Shown here piece after piece: positions 34,198 to 46,796 of a DNA stretch of 64,000 nt (positions within the stretch are counted from its first letter, which is position 1; each line of letters begins with the position of its first letter). Origin of the DNA: Ischnura elegans. Its lineage: Eukaryota; Arthropoda; Insecta; Odonata; Coenagrionidae. The notes beneath the pieces are model-generated. The model ran no database searches. It had not been told where the DNA came from and saw only the letters and a list, made by a program, of their open reading frames with translations. The stretch covers positions 7,502,001 through 7,566,000 of the forward strand of contig NC_060254.1 in NCBI RefSeq assembly GCF_921293095.1. The letters run 5' to 3'. The position numbers and the translations under genes are program-made.

Positions 34198-34870
34198 ACA
34201 AACAATGGTGTCGATCCATGGAATTTAAAGAGTGCCCAATTCAATTGCATTGTCTTTGTACCCGTATTATCCACTAAATGAGCACCAATGTTAATACGGA
34301 GGTCAAAGATCATCGAGATAAACGTCGGGCCATCGTGACAACCAACCTGTCGAATCATTGGTTTTAGAGGGTGCCAAGGTCAATTTTGCAGTTCGTAGAT
34401 CCGTATTGTTGATTTTAGAATGAATGTCGTCATGGGTGGTCAAAGGTCAACTGTAAATTGTCTAATGGATTTTTAGATAGAAATATCGCAAATGATTATT
34501 TACTTCTTCAGAGTTATCTCGTGGAACAACTTGGAACTAATTAAAAGTTGGAGTTTTGCATTTCAATCGCGGCCGCATGTATAATAAATGTTCAGCTGTT
34601 GGCAAATTTTGGTGAGTACAGCCTCGTGAGTTAACTAACAGTGAGTTAAACGTCACCATGACAACCAACGCGTGATACCATAGGTTTTAAAGGGTTCCCA
34701 AGTCAGTTGTGCAGTCCATGGATCTGAGATTTCGATTTTTTGACCTCCAAAGGTCATAATGTGGGTCAAAGGTAAAACATCATAATGAGGGTCAAACCAT
34801 CGTGCCATATATCGGTGGTGTGCTCCAAATACCTGCCTACATTTTGAGTTTCGTAATTCGAAGATTGCAT
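34198..34870 (+). repeat. Degenerate tandem array with DR1 nuclear-receptor-like sites
   Basis: A unit of the type acaaccaac..gtc.aatcattggttttaragggtgcc ... ttgcagttcgtagatccg recurs at about 34200, 34340 and 34660, with a poorer one near 34800. The units are spaced irregularly. Between them lie direct repeats with 1 bp spacing: aggtca-a-agatca (34300-34312), tggtca-a-aggtca (34437-34449) and gggtca-a-aggtaa (34763-34775). An everted tgacct ccaa aggtca lies at 34741-34756. DR1 sites are bound by HNF4/RXR-type receptors in other animals; function here is inference. Confidence 0.5.
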
Positions 34871-35149
34871 TTTGGGAAAGATGCTCTTTCCATAAATCTA
34901 GACTGTGACCAAATTTAATTTATTGCGTATAATATTGTAAATACACTAAGTTATGATGAAGGAGAAATGGAGGACCTGACCCGGTGTGAAACCCGAGAAA
35001 ACTTCACTGCAAGAACTCACAACATTTTACTTCTCTGACAGATTATTAGAGCCATGTTATTTGTACATTGAAATGCGTGATAGCTATTATTATAGGTGCT
35101 AACTGTGATTTCAATTAGGTTAAAAAAATTCGACTTTAAATTTCTTTTA

Positions 35150-35245
35150 AAATCGAGAAATCTACGGGAAATTCTCTTCTTGTTGTTCGCCCTTCCAAAA
35201 CTAGGGTTTGAACCTTGGTTACCCGGATGCTCCACATCATTAGCA
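35150..35245 (-). repeat. tRNA-like SINE fragment at the left flank of copy B
   Basis: On the minus strand ggagcatccgggtaaccaag is followed by a B-box-like ggttcaaaccc. It lies immediately outside the start of copy B. A full cloverleaf or amino acid identity could not be assigned. Confidence 0.4.
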
Positions 35246-36646
35246 TATGACAATTGACGTGCGTCTAGCCGTTAGTGGTCAACTGGTTGATCTGAAGACC
35301 CCGTCAATAACTTTTGCAACGTACAAAATATGGTAAGTCATGCTGGTTGCCCAGATAGCGCGGAAAAACATCATAAACATTTGCCGAACGCATGGCGGTC
35401 AACAAGTTGACAATATCGCTACGTCGACTATGACATTGGCTTGTCCAAAAAAAATACTTTATTTTAGTATGAGACTTTGCTTATAAAAGAAGCTCTTTCA
35501 TTTTCTCAAGACCTTGAACCGTAGATGTGACATTTTCACCAATGTATTCGCACTTTTTTCTATCTCGAAATTTCTTTTTAGCATGGAAAACCCATATAAA
35601 ATACCACATTTTGACCCACATTATAAGGTCAAAAATATTCTCCCTTCTACTATTTATTAGCGTAACTCAATTGAAAACCAGAAACAAAAATATAATAATG
35701 AAATTTACCACCAGTAAATATGACTCATATTGCATTACAATATTGATACTCTCCGCGGAAGCCATCAAAATGATTACAATTATTCATCGTAAAAAAATGC
35801 GAATTGGTCATAAGTATGATACTTTTATGGACGATCAGAAAAGCAGACTGGACAAATAATAACAGCATAGAAGAAAATCCTTTAGCAAAAAAGTAATTGA
35901 AAAACCGTAGCACTTCAAATCTTTAATAGTTCAAGCTTATTCTGCATATACTCACAAAAAATAATATATACAAAGTTAATCTAATAATTATTGCTATATT
36001 TTAGCACAAAGAGACATCCATATCCATATTACATAAAATACTAAAAATCGACAAAAAAGGATGTACAAAAGCATATATTGCGAAGAATACGCATAACTGA
36101 GAATGTCGCTTTTTAATTAATATATTATACCATTGTCATTGCACATCACAGCGTTTTTAAGAGCGGTGAATATAAAAAAGACTGTAAATACATTTGAAAT
36201 TATTTTAATTCCTTAAAAAGAGACAAATATTTGTTCTGCACATCATATTAATGAGTAAATACAAAATATCTATAACAAACATTGGTGCATACAATCAGCT
36301 AAAATTAATAAAAAAATTCATGGTAATTAAATCAGTAAGGTTATCATGAAACACATTTCAAGCAAAAGAATAAACTTAAAAAAAGATGAAAACATTGCAA
36401 ACATAGCAAAGTTACACGAGCAAAAAATGGATAATTATCTTTCGCTCTTCACCTCCTAAATACATGTCACATCCTCAGAATTTTAAATGGCACTAGGATA
36501 CCACACTGCTTTAGCCAGAGGAAAGTCTTACGCCATCATTTAAAAAGAAGTTAACATGTATAATTCATTAAAATCAACAATTGATTGGTATAGACCTTCC
36601 TCTGTTTATCCCCCTCCCCACGTAGAGGGAGCAGTTTGGATTTTGA

Positions 36647-36668
36647 GGGGGAGGGAGGGTGGGTAGGG
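36647..36668 (+). other. G-quadruplex-type motif (copy B)
   Basis: Five runs of three or more G's separated by 1-2 bases, the counterpart of 4513-4529. Confidence 0.75.
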
Positions 36669-37048
36669 ATTTTTAGTGATAGGAAGGGATAGTTAGCGTT
36701 AGCATTGCTACTAACACTACCATTAGTACTACTACTACAAGCACACAAACTCTCTCACTCACTCATACCAAAAAACATTCACACACCTACGATACACCCC
36801 ATGATAACCTAAAGTGGGTACCCATCATCGCAGCGATCCCTAAGGTCGAAAACAATACGGACCTAAGTTCCTGCCCCAAGCTAAACCACCTAGCTAAGTA
36901 CGAAGTCAGTTCTATCTAATTCCCTGGTAGATAGGCTACGCATGTCGACGACCTAAGAATCTAATTTCCTACTCTCCTGCCTATATTCCCCCATTGCTGT
37001 AAAAAAACAACAACACATTACAATAAATAAATTACAATAAACGACACA

Positions 37049-37193
37049 TCAATAAAAAAGCACACAAAATAGTCCACATTCCAAAAAACACGACTCCAGG
37101 CCTTCAGCTTCTTCAGTTTCTTCAATCTTCGGCTCTTGAGAGACACTTCGTTGCACCTCGTGTCCTGGACAACGCAGCATTATGCAGAGTCAC
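37049..37193 (-). CDS. Exon-like unit F (copy B)
   Basis: Counterpart of 4915-5059 with the same acceptor. The 43-codon frame is kept, but the acidic motif has changed to CPGHEVQRSVSQEPKIEETE. Frame retention with amino acid changes does not prove coding. Confidence 0.28.
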
Positions 37194-38118
37194 CTGTTGC
37201 AATAAGAAGCATCACTTGTACTAACAATACAACTAACAACCGTAACGAGGTTTTCCCCTCTGTACTAAAAATTAGATTTGAATCAGTAATAACTAAAGAA
37301 GGATAGCATTGGTCAGAATTGGATGAGGCACTTAAAAAAAATTAATTTCCCAATGCATAAAAAAATTATGTGATTGGAGGTGACTGAAATAAATTGGTTC
37401 CTAATTTAAGTAACCAGAATAAGCGAGTGTAATATTTTCTAGAAAAATGAATAACTGTATAATTTATTACACTGATTTCTTTAATAATTTGCACTGTGAT
37501 AAACTTCCGTTATGATATATTGCAGTACTAGGTTTTGAAAGAGTGCAGCAATGAATCATTGAATTTATGCATGAATGGGAATAGACCTTTTTTAACATTA
37601 TTGTCACACGAAAAAATTAATTCCATTGCTCAAAACTACTCAGAAAATTGGAGCATTTTTAATAATTACATATAACGAAGGAATTGAGAATGAAATTTAA
37701 TTTAGAAGTCTAAAGCGAAATAAGAACAAATTTCATCGGAATATCTATATGAGGGTTTACATTAATTAACATGAACCTTCTTGGAAATAACAATGGAAAA
37801 GATGCGTTTATGATCCATTTTCGAAAAAATACAATCTCAAATAATAATATGAAAGGGGAAGAAACTTAAAAAATAGAAACTGTTTACAAAATTTAGTTCG
37901 TAAATTTTGATGACGAAATTAAAGGCATTACGCATCGATGCAAGAAAGAAAACGCCATTATTTACAATATCTCAAAATTACGTCTTATTAAAAAGTTGTG
38001 ATCTTTATGATGAACTTTATTCGTGTGAAAAGTTATATTTTTCATTTCAATATGAAGAATCTCTATTATATATCTAAACATATAATTTGAAAAGGAAATA
38101 AATTAAATCAATTCCTAC

Positions 38119-38784
38119 CTCTTAAGTAATCGGTCCAATCTGTTCTTAAGTCTTCATAATCCACATTCTGAATTCTGGTTCTCCCGAATTTGAATTTGAT
38201 TCCGGGATTTAGTCATAGCTAAGAAGAGAAAAATGCGTAGTTAACATAAATGCAGAAATAGAAAAGCAAAAAGGCTGAGCAAACAGCACTTAAAAATCAA
38301 ATGAATGAGGCAGTTATTTTAAATAATAACCATAGCCATTAGCAAGAGAATAATATAGGCAATTATGATAAATCGTAAAATGGACGAAATAAGTTTACAG
38401 AGTATATGTAATTATTAACTGCACTCACTGTTCATTGCAATGGACTTGAGGAAAAAATATTTCTAACATCTTCCAATTAACGTTAACATTTAAATAGAAG
38501 TGAAAAATGTGAATACAAACTGAAACAGTGTTAACCCAAAATCAAATTATTTTTACTGGAAAATTTTTCATACGCTCAGTTAATTTGATAAAATTAATAA
38601 GATTTTTAATTTCAAAGTGAGATCTCAGGACACATGAATGAAAGTAGGAGTATGAAAATGAAATTTTTATCTTACTGTGACTAGAGGGCGCCAAGAAGAG
38701 ATGTTCTTCAAGAATCGGAGAAGCATGCCGTGCGTCCTCTTCGACCGTTGTCTTCTGCTCTTCGTCTCCGGTGATGACTTGAGC
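38119..38784 (-). CDS. Exon-like units D and E (copy B)
   Basis: Unit D at 38676-38784 and unit E at 38119-38218 keep length, acceptor, donor and joined frame (D ends one base into the codon completed by E; stop in E). D differs by a few bases from copy A, one changing N to H. An intron of about 450 bp lies between them. Unit C-like sequence upstream (about 38910-39040) contains a stop in its second core. Confidence 0.35.
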
Positions 38785-39300
38785 CTGGGGAGAGGTAGGA
38801 TTAGTAGGCACATGCAAAAATAAAAAACCCTTGCACTCAAAATCCCCATGACGCATATCGCCTATCCTTACGTTACGCAAATTATTCGGCTCTAAAAGCC
38901 CAAATCAAAGCTAACACTCGCATTATCTTCTTGTCTTCCACTGTTGTCTTCCGCCTTCTATTCTTCAAATCCAGAGATAACTTTGCTGTCTTCTTGTCGT
39001 GGTCCTCTTCTACTGATGTCTTCTGTTCTTCAAAACCTGGGGAGAGGTAGGATTAGTAGGCACATACAATAATAAAAAAAACCCTTGCACTAAAAATCCC
39101 CAAAGCCTCGCATACACTCCACGACAACATCCAGGGGGTATCTTTACACTCAAACCAAGTGAAAGTCCCATTCCTGTACGCTGCAAATGGATTAGCGTGC
39201 ATACAAAAACCTTGGTTCAAAAGACTAAAAATAACGCACGCAAATAATCGCCTAGCCTTACGTTACGCATATTAGTCGGCCCAAACAGCCCAAATCAAAG

Positions 39301-39382
39301 CTAGCACACGCATTGTCTTCTTGTCTTGGTCCTCTTCGACCGTTGTCTTCTTTTCTTCAAATCCAGCGATGGCTTGATTCTG
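39301..39382 (-). CDS. Exon-like unit B (copy B)
   Basis: Same acceptor and FEEKKTTVEEDQDKKT frame as 7170-7247. A short deletion relative to A at the 3' side removes the region where a donor might lie. Confidence 0.28.
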
Positions 39383-39768
39383 TGGAGAGGTAGGATTAGT
39401 GTGCACATACAAAAATATACATGACACTCCCAAAAACACAACCAAAAAAGAAGGGGGAAAACACAAAAATTGGCCACAACACACACGCACGCACACACAC
39501 ACACCCCTACCTACGTTTGAGCTCATAATCTCAATAAACCATACTAAAGGTTTATAAGGCCTTTCATTATAGTATTCTTTTGGGGAGCATACCTTTACCG
39601 CTATTTTCATCATTTTCTTAACCTTATTCTTGGGTCATGACCTTTGTGAATTTTTTTATTCACTTCCTCTGGTACCAGTTATTATAACCTCTTATTTGTT
39701 GCAACCATTTAACCAGGTTTTTATTTTTTACCCTCAGGGTCTATTTTGACTCTTTGCATTTCTTTCAT

Positions 39769-40039
39769 TCAATTGACGTCACCAACGATGGATATCTCAT
39801 GTACCTTTGTACCTTGATTAATAGTGTGTGTAATTTGTGTGTAAATGTGTACAATATGGATACATTTAACGACAGGGCGTTGCACATAAATATCTATCAT
39901 CAGCCATAAACTCCTAGCGATGAAGAGCCTATCACTTCTCCCGATTGAAGCCTCCTCTTGTATTTTCTTTGCTTCCGATGATTTGAATTTCTTCATTTGA
40001 TGATTTCATTCTTCGTTGCTTTTTCCGTGCCCTTCAATT
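39769..40039 (-). CDS. Exon candidate upstream of the repeat units (copy B)
   Basis: Counterpart of 7637-7907. The 75-codon frame differs by one residue (R to H), and the CRE palindrome tgacgtca is at 39774-39781. Confidence 0.25.
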
Positions 40040-40965
40040 CTGTAAAAAAGAGAAAAGAGAATTCAAGTTATAATATAAGTCCGAAATTACCCAAGAGAAC
40101 AGGTCCTCAATGCATGAAAACTTTCTAAACTGTTTAGATTGAACTGATTAGAAACTAAGGAGATTACAAAAGTTATTAATACGTCAAAAGCAAAACCTGC
40201 GGGCTGCGAAGAATAATATTTATCATGTAAATACAGAGGAATTACCAAGATATGTCAAAAAATATAGTTGGATATTTTATACATTATTTATATATTTTTA
40301 TTCATTAATTTTAATTGATATTAGGTCAGTCGTTAATCAATGGATTAGGTTTTATACCCTTTGGCTGAAATAGTTAAAACTCAAAAAAGGCCATTGGCAA
40401 ATAAATTCATAGGGAGAGTTTACAAACACGTCATCCTGAAAACTTTTTTATTTTTATGTACCCATACATTGATCCTCTCATCTTTGATCAGTTAAAAAAA
40501 CAGTTACCAATCAAAATAATTGATACCCATTTGAATAAATGTCGAAAAGCTTATTAAAGAAAAATTTATTGCCATCAGTAGCGTAGCCAAGAGTTTTGTT
40601 CGGGAGGTCATTGGAAACGTTAATAGGTAATTGTGAGTATTATCCTTTCTTCTACAAATAAAATTGACGCACATGTATGGTTTGTATTGTTTTAGGATTG
40701 GAAGAGCGCACCTTTATTTGCCAAAAAAAACTCTTTCTGCGATACTTCAAGGGTTGCACCAGTTTTGAGTGTGAAATACGATAACTGCGATCCATTGCTC
40801 ACGATTTTATTTTCAAGGAGGCAAACAACCTTTTCGGATGAGAGTATTAGATTTATTAGTCGACAGGGCTAAAGGGATCATTGCCTCAATTTTCAGCCAA
40901 TCAGAACGCTCGGCCGCTAACAGCGACGCTATTTAAGAATCATGCGAAGAAGATATAAATAGAAA

Positions 40966-43398
40966 ATGCTAGGAGAAAAAAGAAGATTTCAACTAGACTA
41001 TATTTAAGTGAACCAGTGGTTTATAAACCAGTTAAAGGACTGTAAAAGCTACCTGGGGGCAAAAATCGACAGGCATCATAATCTATTGATAACATAGGCG
41101 GATCCAGGGGGGGGGCACGGGGGCACGTGCCCCCCCCAGACCCTCAAAAATATGCAAGATTTTTAATACGGTCCCATTATCATAGCATTCGTTTTGTATT
41201 GCGAGGTATCCTTGTGCCCCACCCAGAACAAAATCCTGGATACGGCCTTGCTTGTGCCCCTCCCAGAAAAAAATCCTGGATCCGCCCCTGATTGATAATG
41301 ATATCCCATTTCAAATTCAAGAAATCAGCGAAGAACGCATGTCATTTAAAGAAACTAAATGAGCCAAAAAATAAACAGGCCTTTCAAGAAGTAGTGGACA
41401 GAGAGATAGGATGATAAAAGACTGAAAATTCATAGGAGAATAGCTGGAAAAAATATCAAAAGTAAGATTAAAGTGGCCGCTAGAGAAGTTCTTGGGAGAA
41501 GAAATGTGTTAAAAAATAGTCATGGCTCACGGATGAAGTCCTCGATCTCATAGAAGAACGGAGAAGGCTTTGCTATAAGAGAATAAAGAACGAGATTTGC
41601 CGCAAAGCGAGGAAAAGCAGAGAAGCGTGGATAAGAAACATATGCGAGGACGACCAAAACAACCGCGTACAGGGGAAAGTGGAAGCGGCCTATATAATAG
41701 TGAGGAACCATTTCAAGGAACGAAACACAAGATGTAATACCATAAGGGACAAGAATACAAATATTCTAATTGGAAACGAAGACAAAGCCGAGAGATGGAT
41801 GAAATATCTGGAGGAATTATAAGCGGAAAAAAATCTTACCTAAAAATTATCGAAGAGGAAAGTAAAGTTGAAAAGGATGAAATTGGAGCGAGCATCTTAA
41901 GAACGAAATTTGACGCTACAATGAGAGACCTGCGAGAGAATAAGGCCCCAGGAACAGATGAAATTCCGCCATTGCTAATAACAAATGCAGGAGGAAAGGT
42001 CTTATCTCAAGTATACAAAACTATCTTCGATATGTACTCAACAGGAGATGTACCTGGTGACTTCGATTAGAACATCATCATTCCCAAAGTGAAGATCTCA
42101 GAGAAGTGCTGAGACTTTATTACCATAAGCCTGACGACACATGTGTCGAAGATTCTGACGAGAATCGTTCACAGGAGAATAGACCGAAGCGCAGAAGAAT
42201 TCCTAGATGAGGACCAATTCGGATTTAGGAAAAGCAAGGGCCCAAGAGAAGCAATTTTGGCTCTTAGGCTGCTCATAGAGAAGATAAAGGAGATAAACAA
42301 ACCGACTTTCATAGCATTTGTCATAGCATTAGAGAAGGCATTGATAATGTGAAATGGAATTCAATGCTAAGAATTCTGAAAAAATCGGAGTGCTCTACAA
42401 TGATCGCAGAATTGCTTATATTTTGTATTAAAACCATGTAGCTGTGATCAAATGTGGACCCAACGGTGCAGAAGCATGAATAAGAAAATGGGTGAGACAA
42501 GGATGTGCTCTTTCCCTCTTAAATTTCAATGTTCACATAGAGATGACCATTAATTAAATCAAGGAGAAAGCTTCGGGTGTCAATATCCACGGAGAAAAAA
42601 AATAGTGTGCGGCGATTTGCTGAAGTCGCGACGTAACATTCATAGCCGAGTCAGAGAAGGATTTGAAGAAGACAAATATGGAAAGGACAATGGCCAAATA
42701 TCAGCTGAAAATAAATAAAAGAAGACTAAGAATTTAGTTTGCGCCAAAAGAGAGGAGGCTAAGACAAACATTAGCCTAGGGAAGCATATGCTTGAAGAGT
42801 TGAAACAGTTTTCTTACTTGGAAAGCCGTATTACCTACGATGGACGAAACAAGAAAGAAATAGCCGGTAGAATAGCGCAGGATAAGAGGGCTTTCTACAA
42901 AAAGAAGAATCTTCTTACAGCTGAGAATACAAGCATAGAAGTTAGGAAACAATTCATCAGTTGCTGCATATGGAGTATGTTTCTCTTTGGAAGCGAGGCT
43001 TGGACGTTGACAGCAGCAGAGAAGTCAAGAGTGGATGCATTCGAAATGTGGTGCTACCGAAGAACGATGAAGATAAAATGGATTGACCGTGTAAGTAACG
43101 AGGAAGTGCTAAGAAGAGTGGGAGGAAAGAGAAATCTCCTAGAAACATTAAGCAGGTGACGGGACACTTTGTTGGCCACATTTTGAGTCATGACGGCCAG
43201 ATGAAAACTATCGTAGAAGGACAGGTGGAAGGGGAGAAGGGTAAGGAACGGCCCCGAATGAGTTACATTGGACAGATTATCAAGGATGTAAAAGAGAAGA
43301 ATTATGTCGCTATGAAAAGGTTAGCGGATAGGAGAGAAGAATTGAGAGCTGCGTCAAACCAATCTTAGAATTGTTGACTTATGATGATGATGATTATG
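40966..43398 (+). pseudogene. Non-LTR retrotransposon relic, longer version (copy B)
   Basis: The 5'-truncated LINE begins inside the endonuclease end (RRFQLDYI, a stop, VNQWFINQLKDCKSYLGAKID). It is interrupted by a 198 bp hAT-like insertion, then resumes (DNDIPFQIQEISEE). The pre-RT segment reads KVAAREVLG, LIEERRRLCYKRIKNEICRK, KARKSREAWIRNICEDDQNN and AERWMKYLEEL. The RT part reads NKAPGTDEIPPLLI, DEDQFGFRKSKG and EKALIM; the post-RT tail spans 42788-43159. The C-terminus ends RAASNQS at 43368 with a GAT-type tail. Stops at 42070, 42352 and elsewhere are shared with copy A. This version shows what A lost. Confidence 0.87.
41093..41290. mobile_element. hAT-like element inserted in the LINE, 198 bp
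   Basis: Perfect 8 bp target duplications attgataa flank it (41085-41092, 41291-41298). The terminal repeats are cataggcggatcc at the left and ggatccgcccctg at the right. G/C runs and a cacgggggcacgtgcccccc core follow the left end. It is of the same family as 60253-60449 in reverse orientation (aatacggtcccattatcata shared). Non-autonomous. Confidence 0.9.
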
Positions 43399-43959
43399 AA
43401 TGACAAATTCATTTACTGAGAGGAAATCAGCAATGAAAGTTGCCATGGTTGTATCTTCGTGTATATGCGACTAATTACTATCAATTCTCTGTCTAGTAAA
43501 ATTCGTACGCTTAGTATCGACAACATGCAATAAATAACCAATATATATACTTGTCTGAAATCGTTGTGATGATCCTAGAGCACGATTAATGATTTTGATT
43601 CTGTAGAAAATCATAGTAATCAAACTTATAGTACTGTGTCACGAAAAAATCTGCAAAATTTCGTGCTTTTAAAGCACCAACGCTTTCCTTCCATTGGGCG
43701 TGCGAACCACAAATACAGCTAAAGATCAGGTGGAGATAAATTAGTATACAAACTCTTTCACCCTAAATAATCCGACGGCTATTGTTAATTCCATATTTAT
43801 GATCGAATGGATATGAATCATTTCTTCAATATTTCACGAACTTTTAAGTGGCCATAGCGAAATATTTTTATTTGGAAATCTTATGGTCTCACCGTCTGAT
43901 TTCGTCACTTGCAACGTAAAAAAAACTTCATGCCGGCTCATTCACCAGACCTATACCCC

Positions 43960-44545
43960 ATGCAAACAAGTATGGGGAATAGGGTGTTTTTTTATTGCTT
44001 GAATCCAAAGATTATTTACTCCAGGAGTTCGTATTTCACGCTTTTAGATTTTTAAACGGTGGTTCCTATATTTCGCAATTAAATGAAAAGTGAAAATTTT
44101 CAAGCTCGTGGAAACGCGACGGCTAAGTATGAATGCTGGGAAAATTCTGTGTGACGTCATTCTGGTTCCGGCCGCCGCCGTGTGAGGCCACCTTGGTGCG
44201 AGGTCCTGGTGCGAAACTTCCCGACTATAGGCAATCTTAATAGGTGATTAGTAAGAGACGTTTCTCTGAGCTCTGTGCCTCATGCATGCATTGGTAACCT
44301 CAGACGATGTAAAACTCCTATCTACTCGCATAATCTAGGCCCCTGTGACGTCACATGGAGTGGCATCGCATGGGCGCCAATCTGGCCTTTTTCAAATGAG
44401 GTTAAAATTGACCATTAACATTCGTCTAAACTAAGATTTCTAAATCCAAATAATTTATTCATCATGAATACACTAATGGTGGGTAACGAATGGCAATGAA
44501 TACCTTTCGTTTTCTTATATGAAGGAAATAATGACAATAATGACA
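43960..44545. mobile_element. Inverted relative of the 1383-2093 element (copy B)
   Basis: Counterpart of 10763-11350, with two CRE-type sites (44152-44159, 44346-44353). The right end is altered by small indels relative to A. Confidence 0.75.
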
Positions 44546-44919
44546 AATGGCAGCGAAGGGTGGTAGCAATGGGTGCCATAGGCGCTTATCTACGGCTTTT
44601 AGAATGCATTTCGACCTCGTACACGAGAGGAATTAGTTGAATCATTGGTTAAACGTCTGCAGAAGGCTGCAGAAACAGCAACTGACTCTATACTAAATAT
44701 TAAGTTACAAAAAGAATGTTATGGCTTTACTAATTAAGAAGGTATTCTACAACAAAGAAATTCCTCAGGGAAAAATCACGTGTGAGCCTGATTAAAAGTT
44801 TGAAGACATCCATTTTGGTCATTTCGATTAGAAATGATTGTGTTAACGTTGAATGTCAATATTTAAAAAAAATTAACCGTTAAAAAAATATGTATTAACC
44901 CTTTCCTGAGCCAACTGTA

Positions 44920-46429
44920 GGGGAGACCGGGGCACTTTAGCCCGATTTTTTTACATTCTTAAATATTTTTTATGTATGCATAGTTAACTTTATGAAATTA
45001 TTGCTAAATTATTGAAGTATTTCTAAATCTGGATGGCAATAATTAAACTTGAATATATGAGTTATAAATTTAAAAAAATAAATACTGGGCATATGACAGG
45101 TGGGCCAATCTGCCCCTGTACATCGGGGCAAGTTGGCCCAGCGGCTGGGGCACGTTGGCCCATGTATTTTTTGATAAGCTGAACTAGTATGATTTTAGGA
45201 AATCAAAATAAAACTAATAGTTGTCAAGAAATATATTTAACATATGTAACCATTTTACTAAAACAACGGGAAAGCTTTAAATTATTAGGATTTCTGGCGT
45301 GCTAAAACAAACCAGTTGACTTTTGTGACTGTCCAGATACAAAGGATCAGCACAATTATTTCTCTTGTGAAATAGTACGCGGATTTCATTGTTCACACCA
45401 GTCTGATGAGCCCAACGCTTGCAGTTTAAGCACTGAATACATTGTGCTCCAGGCTGACCGTCGAAAAAGGCACACTTTACGCACAGTGAATCTTCATATT
45501 CCTATATCGGACGCGCGTATTTTATTTTGTTAGCTCCAGTTGACATGCGTTACATTGTGATACTATGTTACGTTCAAATAGATGTTTGTCTTCACCACTG
45601 CGCCTATATTTTAGTAGCCTCTGTGAATTTAATTGAGTCTTTGTATCTAATCAGTTCAGACGCAACCCAACGCTCCCACAGACGACTAATCGCAGACCCA
45701 GCGGAACCTCTGGAGTTGACAATTGATGCAAGCTTACCCTCACATGTGACAGAAAGTAATCCATGTGGGGAAGGGGTAATCCAGCTTTCGAGCTCAATAT
45801 AAATTGTAATACAATTCTTCCTATTGAAGAGGTAATCAAATGCGTAAGTCCACTCGACTTTTTTTTTATTTTTCTCGGATGAACTGCTTAAGCACATTTG
45901 CATAAACAGTGACATATATGCTAACCAGAAAATGTAAATCTAACTTTGGAGAAGGAGGAATGTATGACATGATAAAGTCAGGTAATATGATATGTAATGC
46001 TAATGACATGCTACGATGCCCGGGTGGCCAACGTGCCCCGTCGTCGCTGGGCCAACCTGCCCAATCGCCATGTTTACAATAAATTCTATTCGTAACAAAA
46101 CTCACTGAAGCAATTTAGATTGTATGCCACACCGTAGTTATCCTTAAACTATGAGCTTTAATTATAGTACGCAACTATTGGGCCAAAATTGATCAAAACT
46201 TATATAACACACATTTAACCTGGCAGTAGAATTTTACTGAAACACGCGCAAATACAATTAATCGCTACAACTTGTCAAAAACAGCTCCGCCAGTCATAAT
46301 GGTGTTGTGGAGAGAGGGGAAGTGTGCTAAAAACCTTCTGATAGATTCCTAGCACGATTTAGTGTCTATTGTATGAATTAACTTGACTGGGCCATTCTGC
46401 CCCTATGGCCAACGTGCCCCGGCCTCCCC
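44920..46429 (-). mobile_element. TA-flanked DNA transposon with pogo-like remnant (copy B only)
   Basis: Terminal inverted repeats ggggagaccggggcac (left) and gtgccccggcctcccc (right) are bordered by TA at 44918-44919 and 46430-46431. Copy A has the empty site ccaactgtacctactg with one TA (11718-11719). Internal copies of gg(c/t)ccaa(c/t)(c/g)tgcccc-type text repeat the end sequence. The minus strand carries a zinc-finger-like stretch, LCVKCAFFDG then CIQCLNCKRWAHQTG (45502-45400). It resembles the C-terminal finger seen in some pogo-type (Tc1/mariner) transposases. No DDE catalytic region was found. TA duplication supports the superfamily; the pogo link is tentative. Confidence 0.88.
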
Positions 46430-46796
46430 TACCTACTGCATTGCTGTTATAATCTGTAAAAAGGATGAAAAAATTGTGATTTCTTCGAACTCTGACCTTC
46501 TCAAAACTACACCGCAGTTACCGCGCACAGTATAGAGCCACATATTAGCAATACACAAACGGTGAGTCCAAATACCATCAAAACAGGGGAAAAACTACGC
46601 CACGTAACCCGAAAGAAAACACCCCCAAGGCCATTCCTCAGTGCATTCAATTCGCTGGCATTAATTCCGATTTTTCATAGACCCAGCCCCATAAGTTAAG
46701 TGGGGCTCGTGGGTGTCTACATTCAATTAAAAACACAGAAGTACAAGTGAGCCAGAGTTCTTGTCTTAGGCTTTGTCTTCTAAGGAAAAAAGAAAG

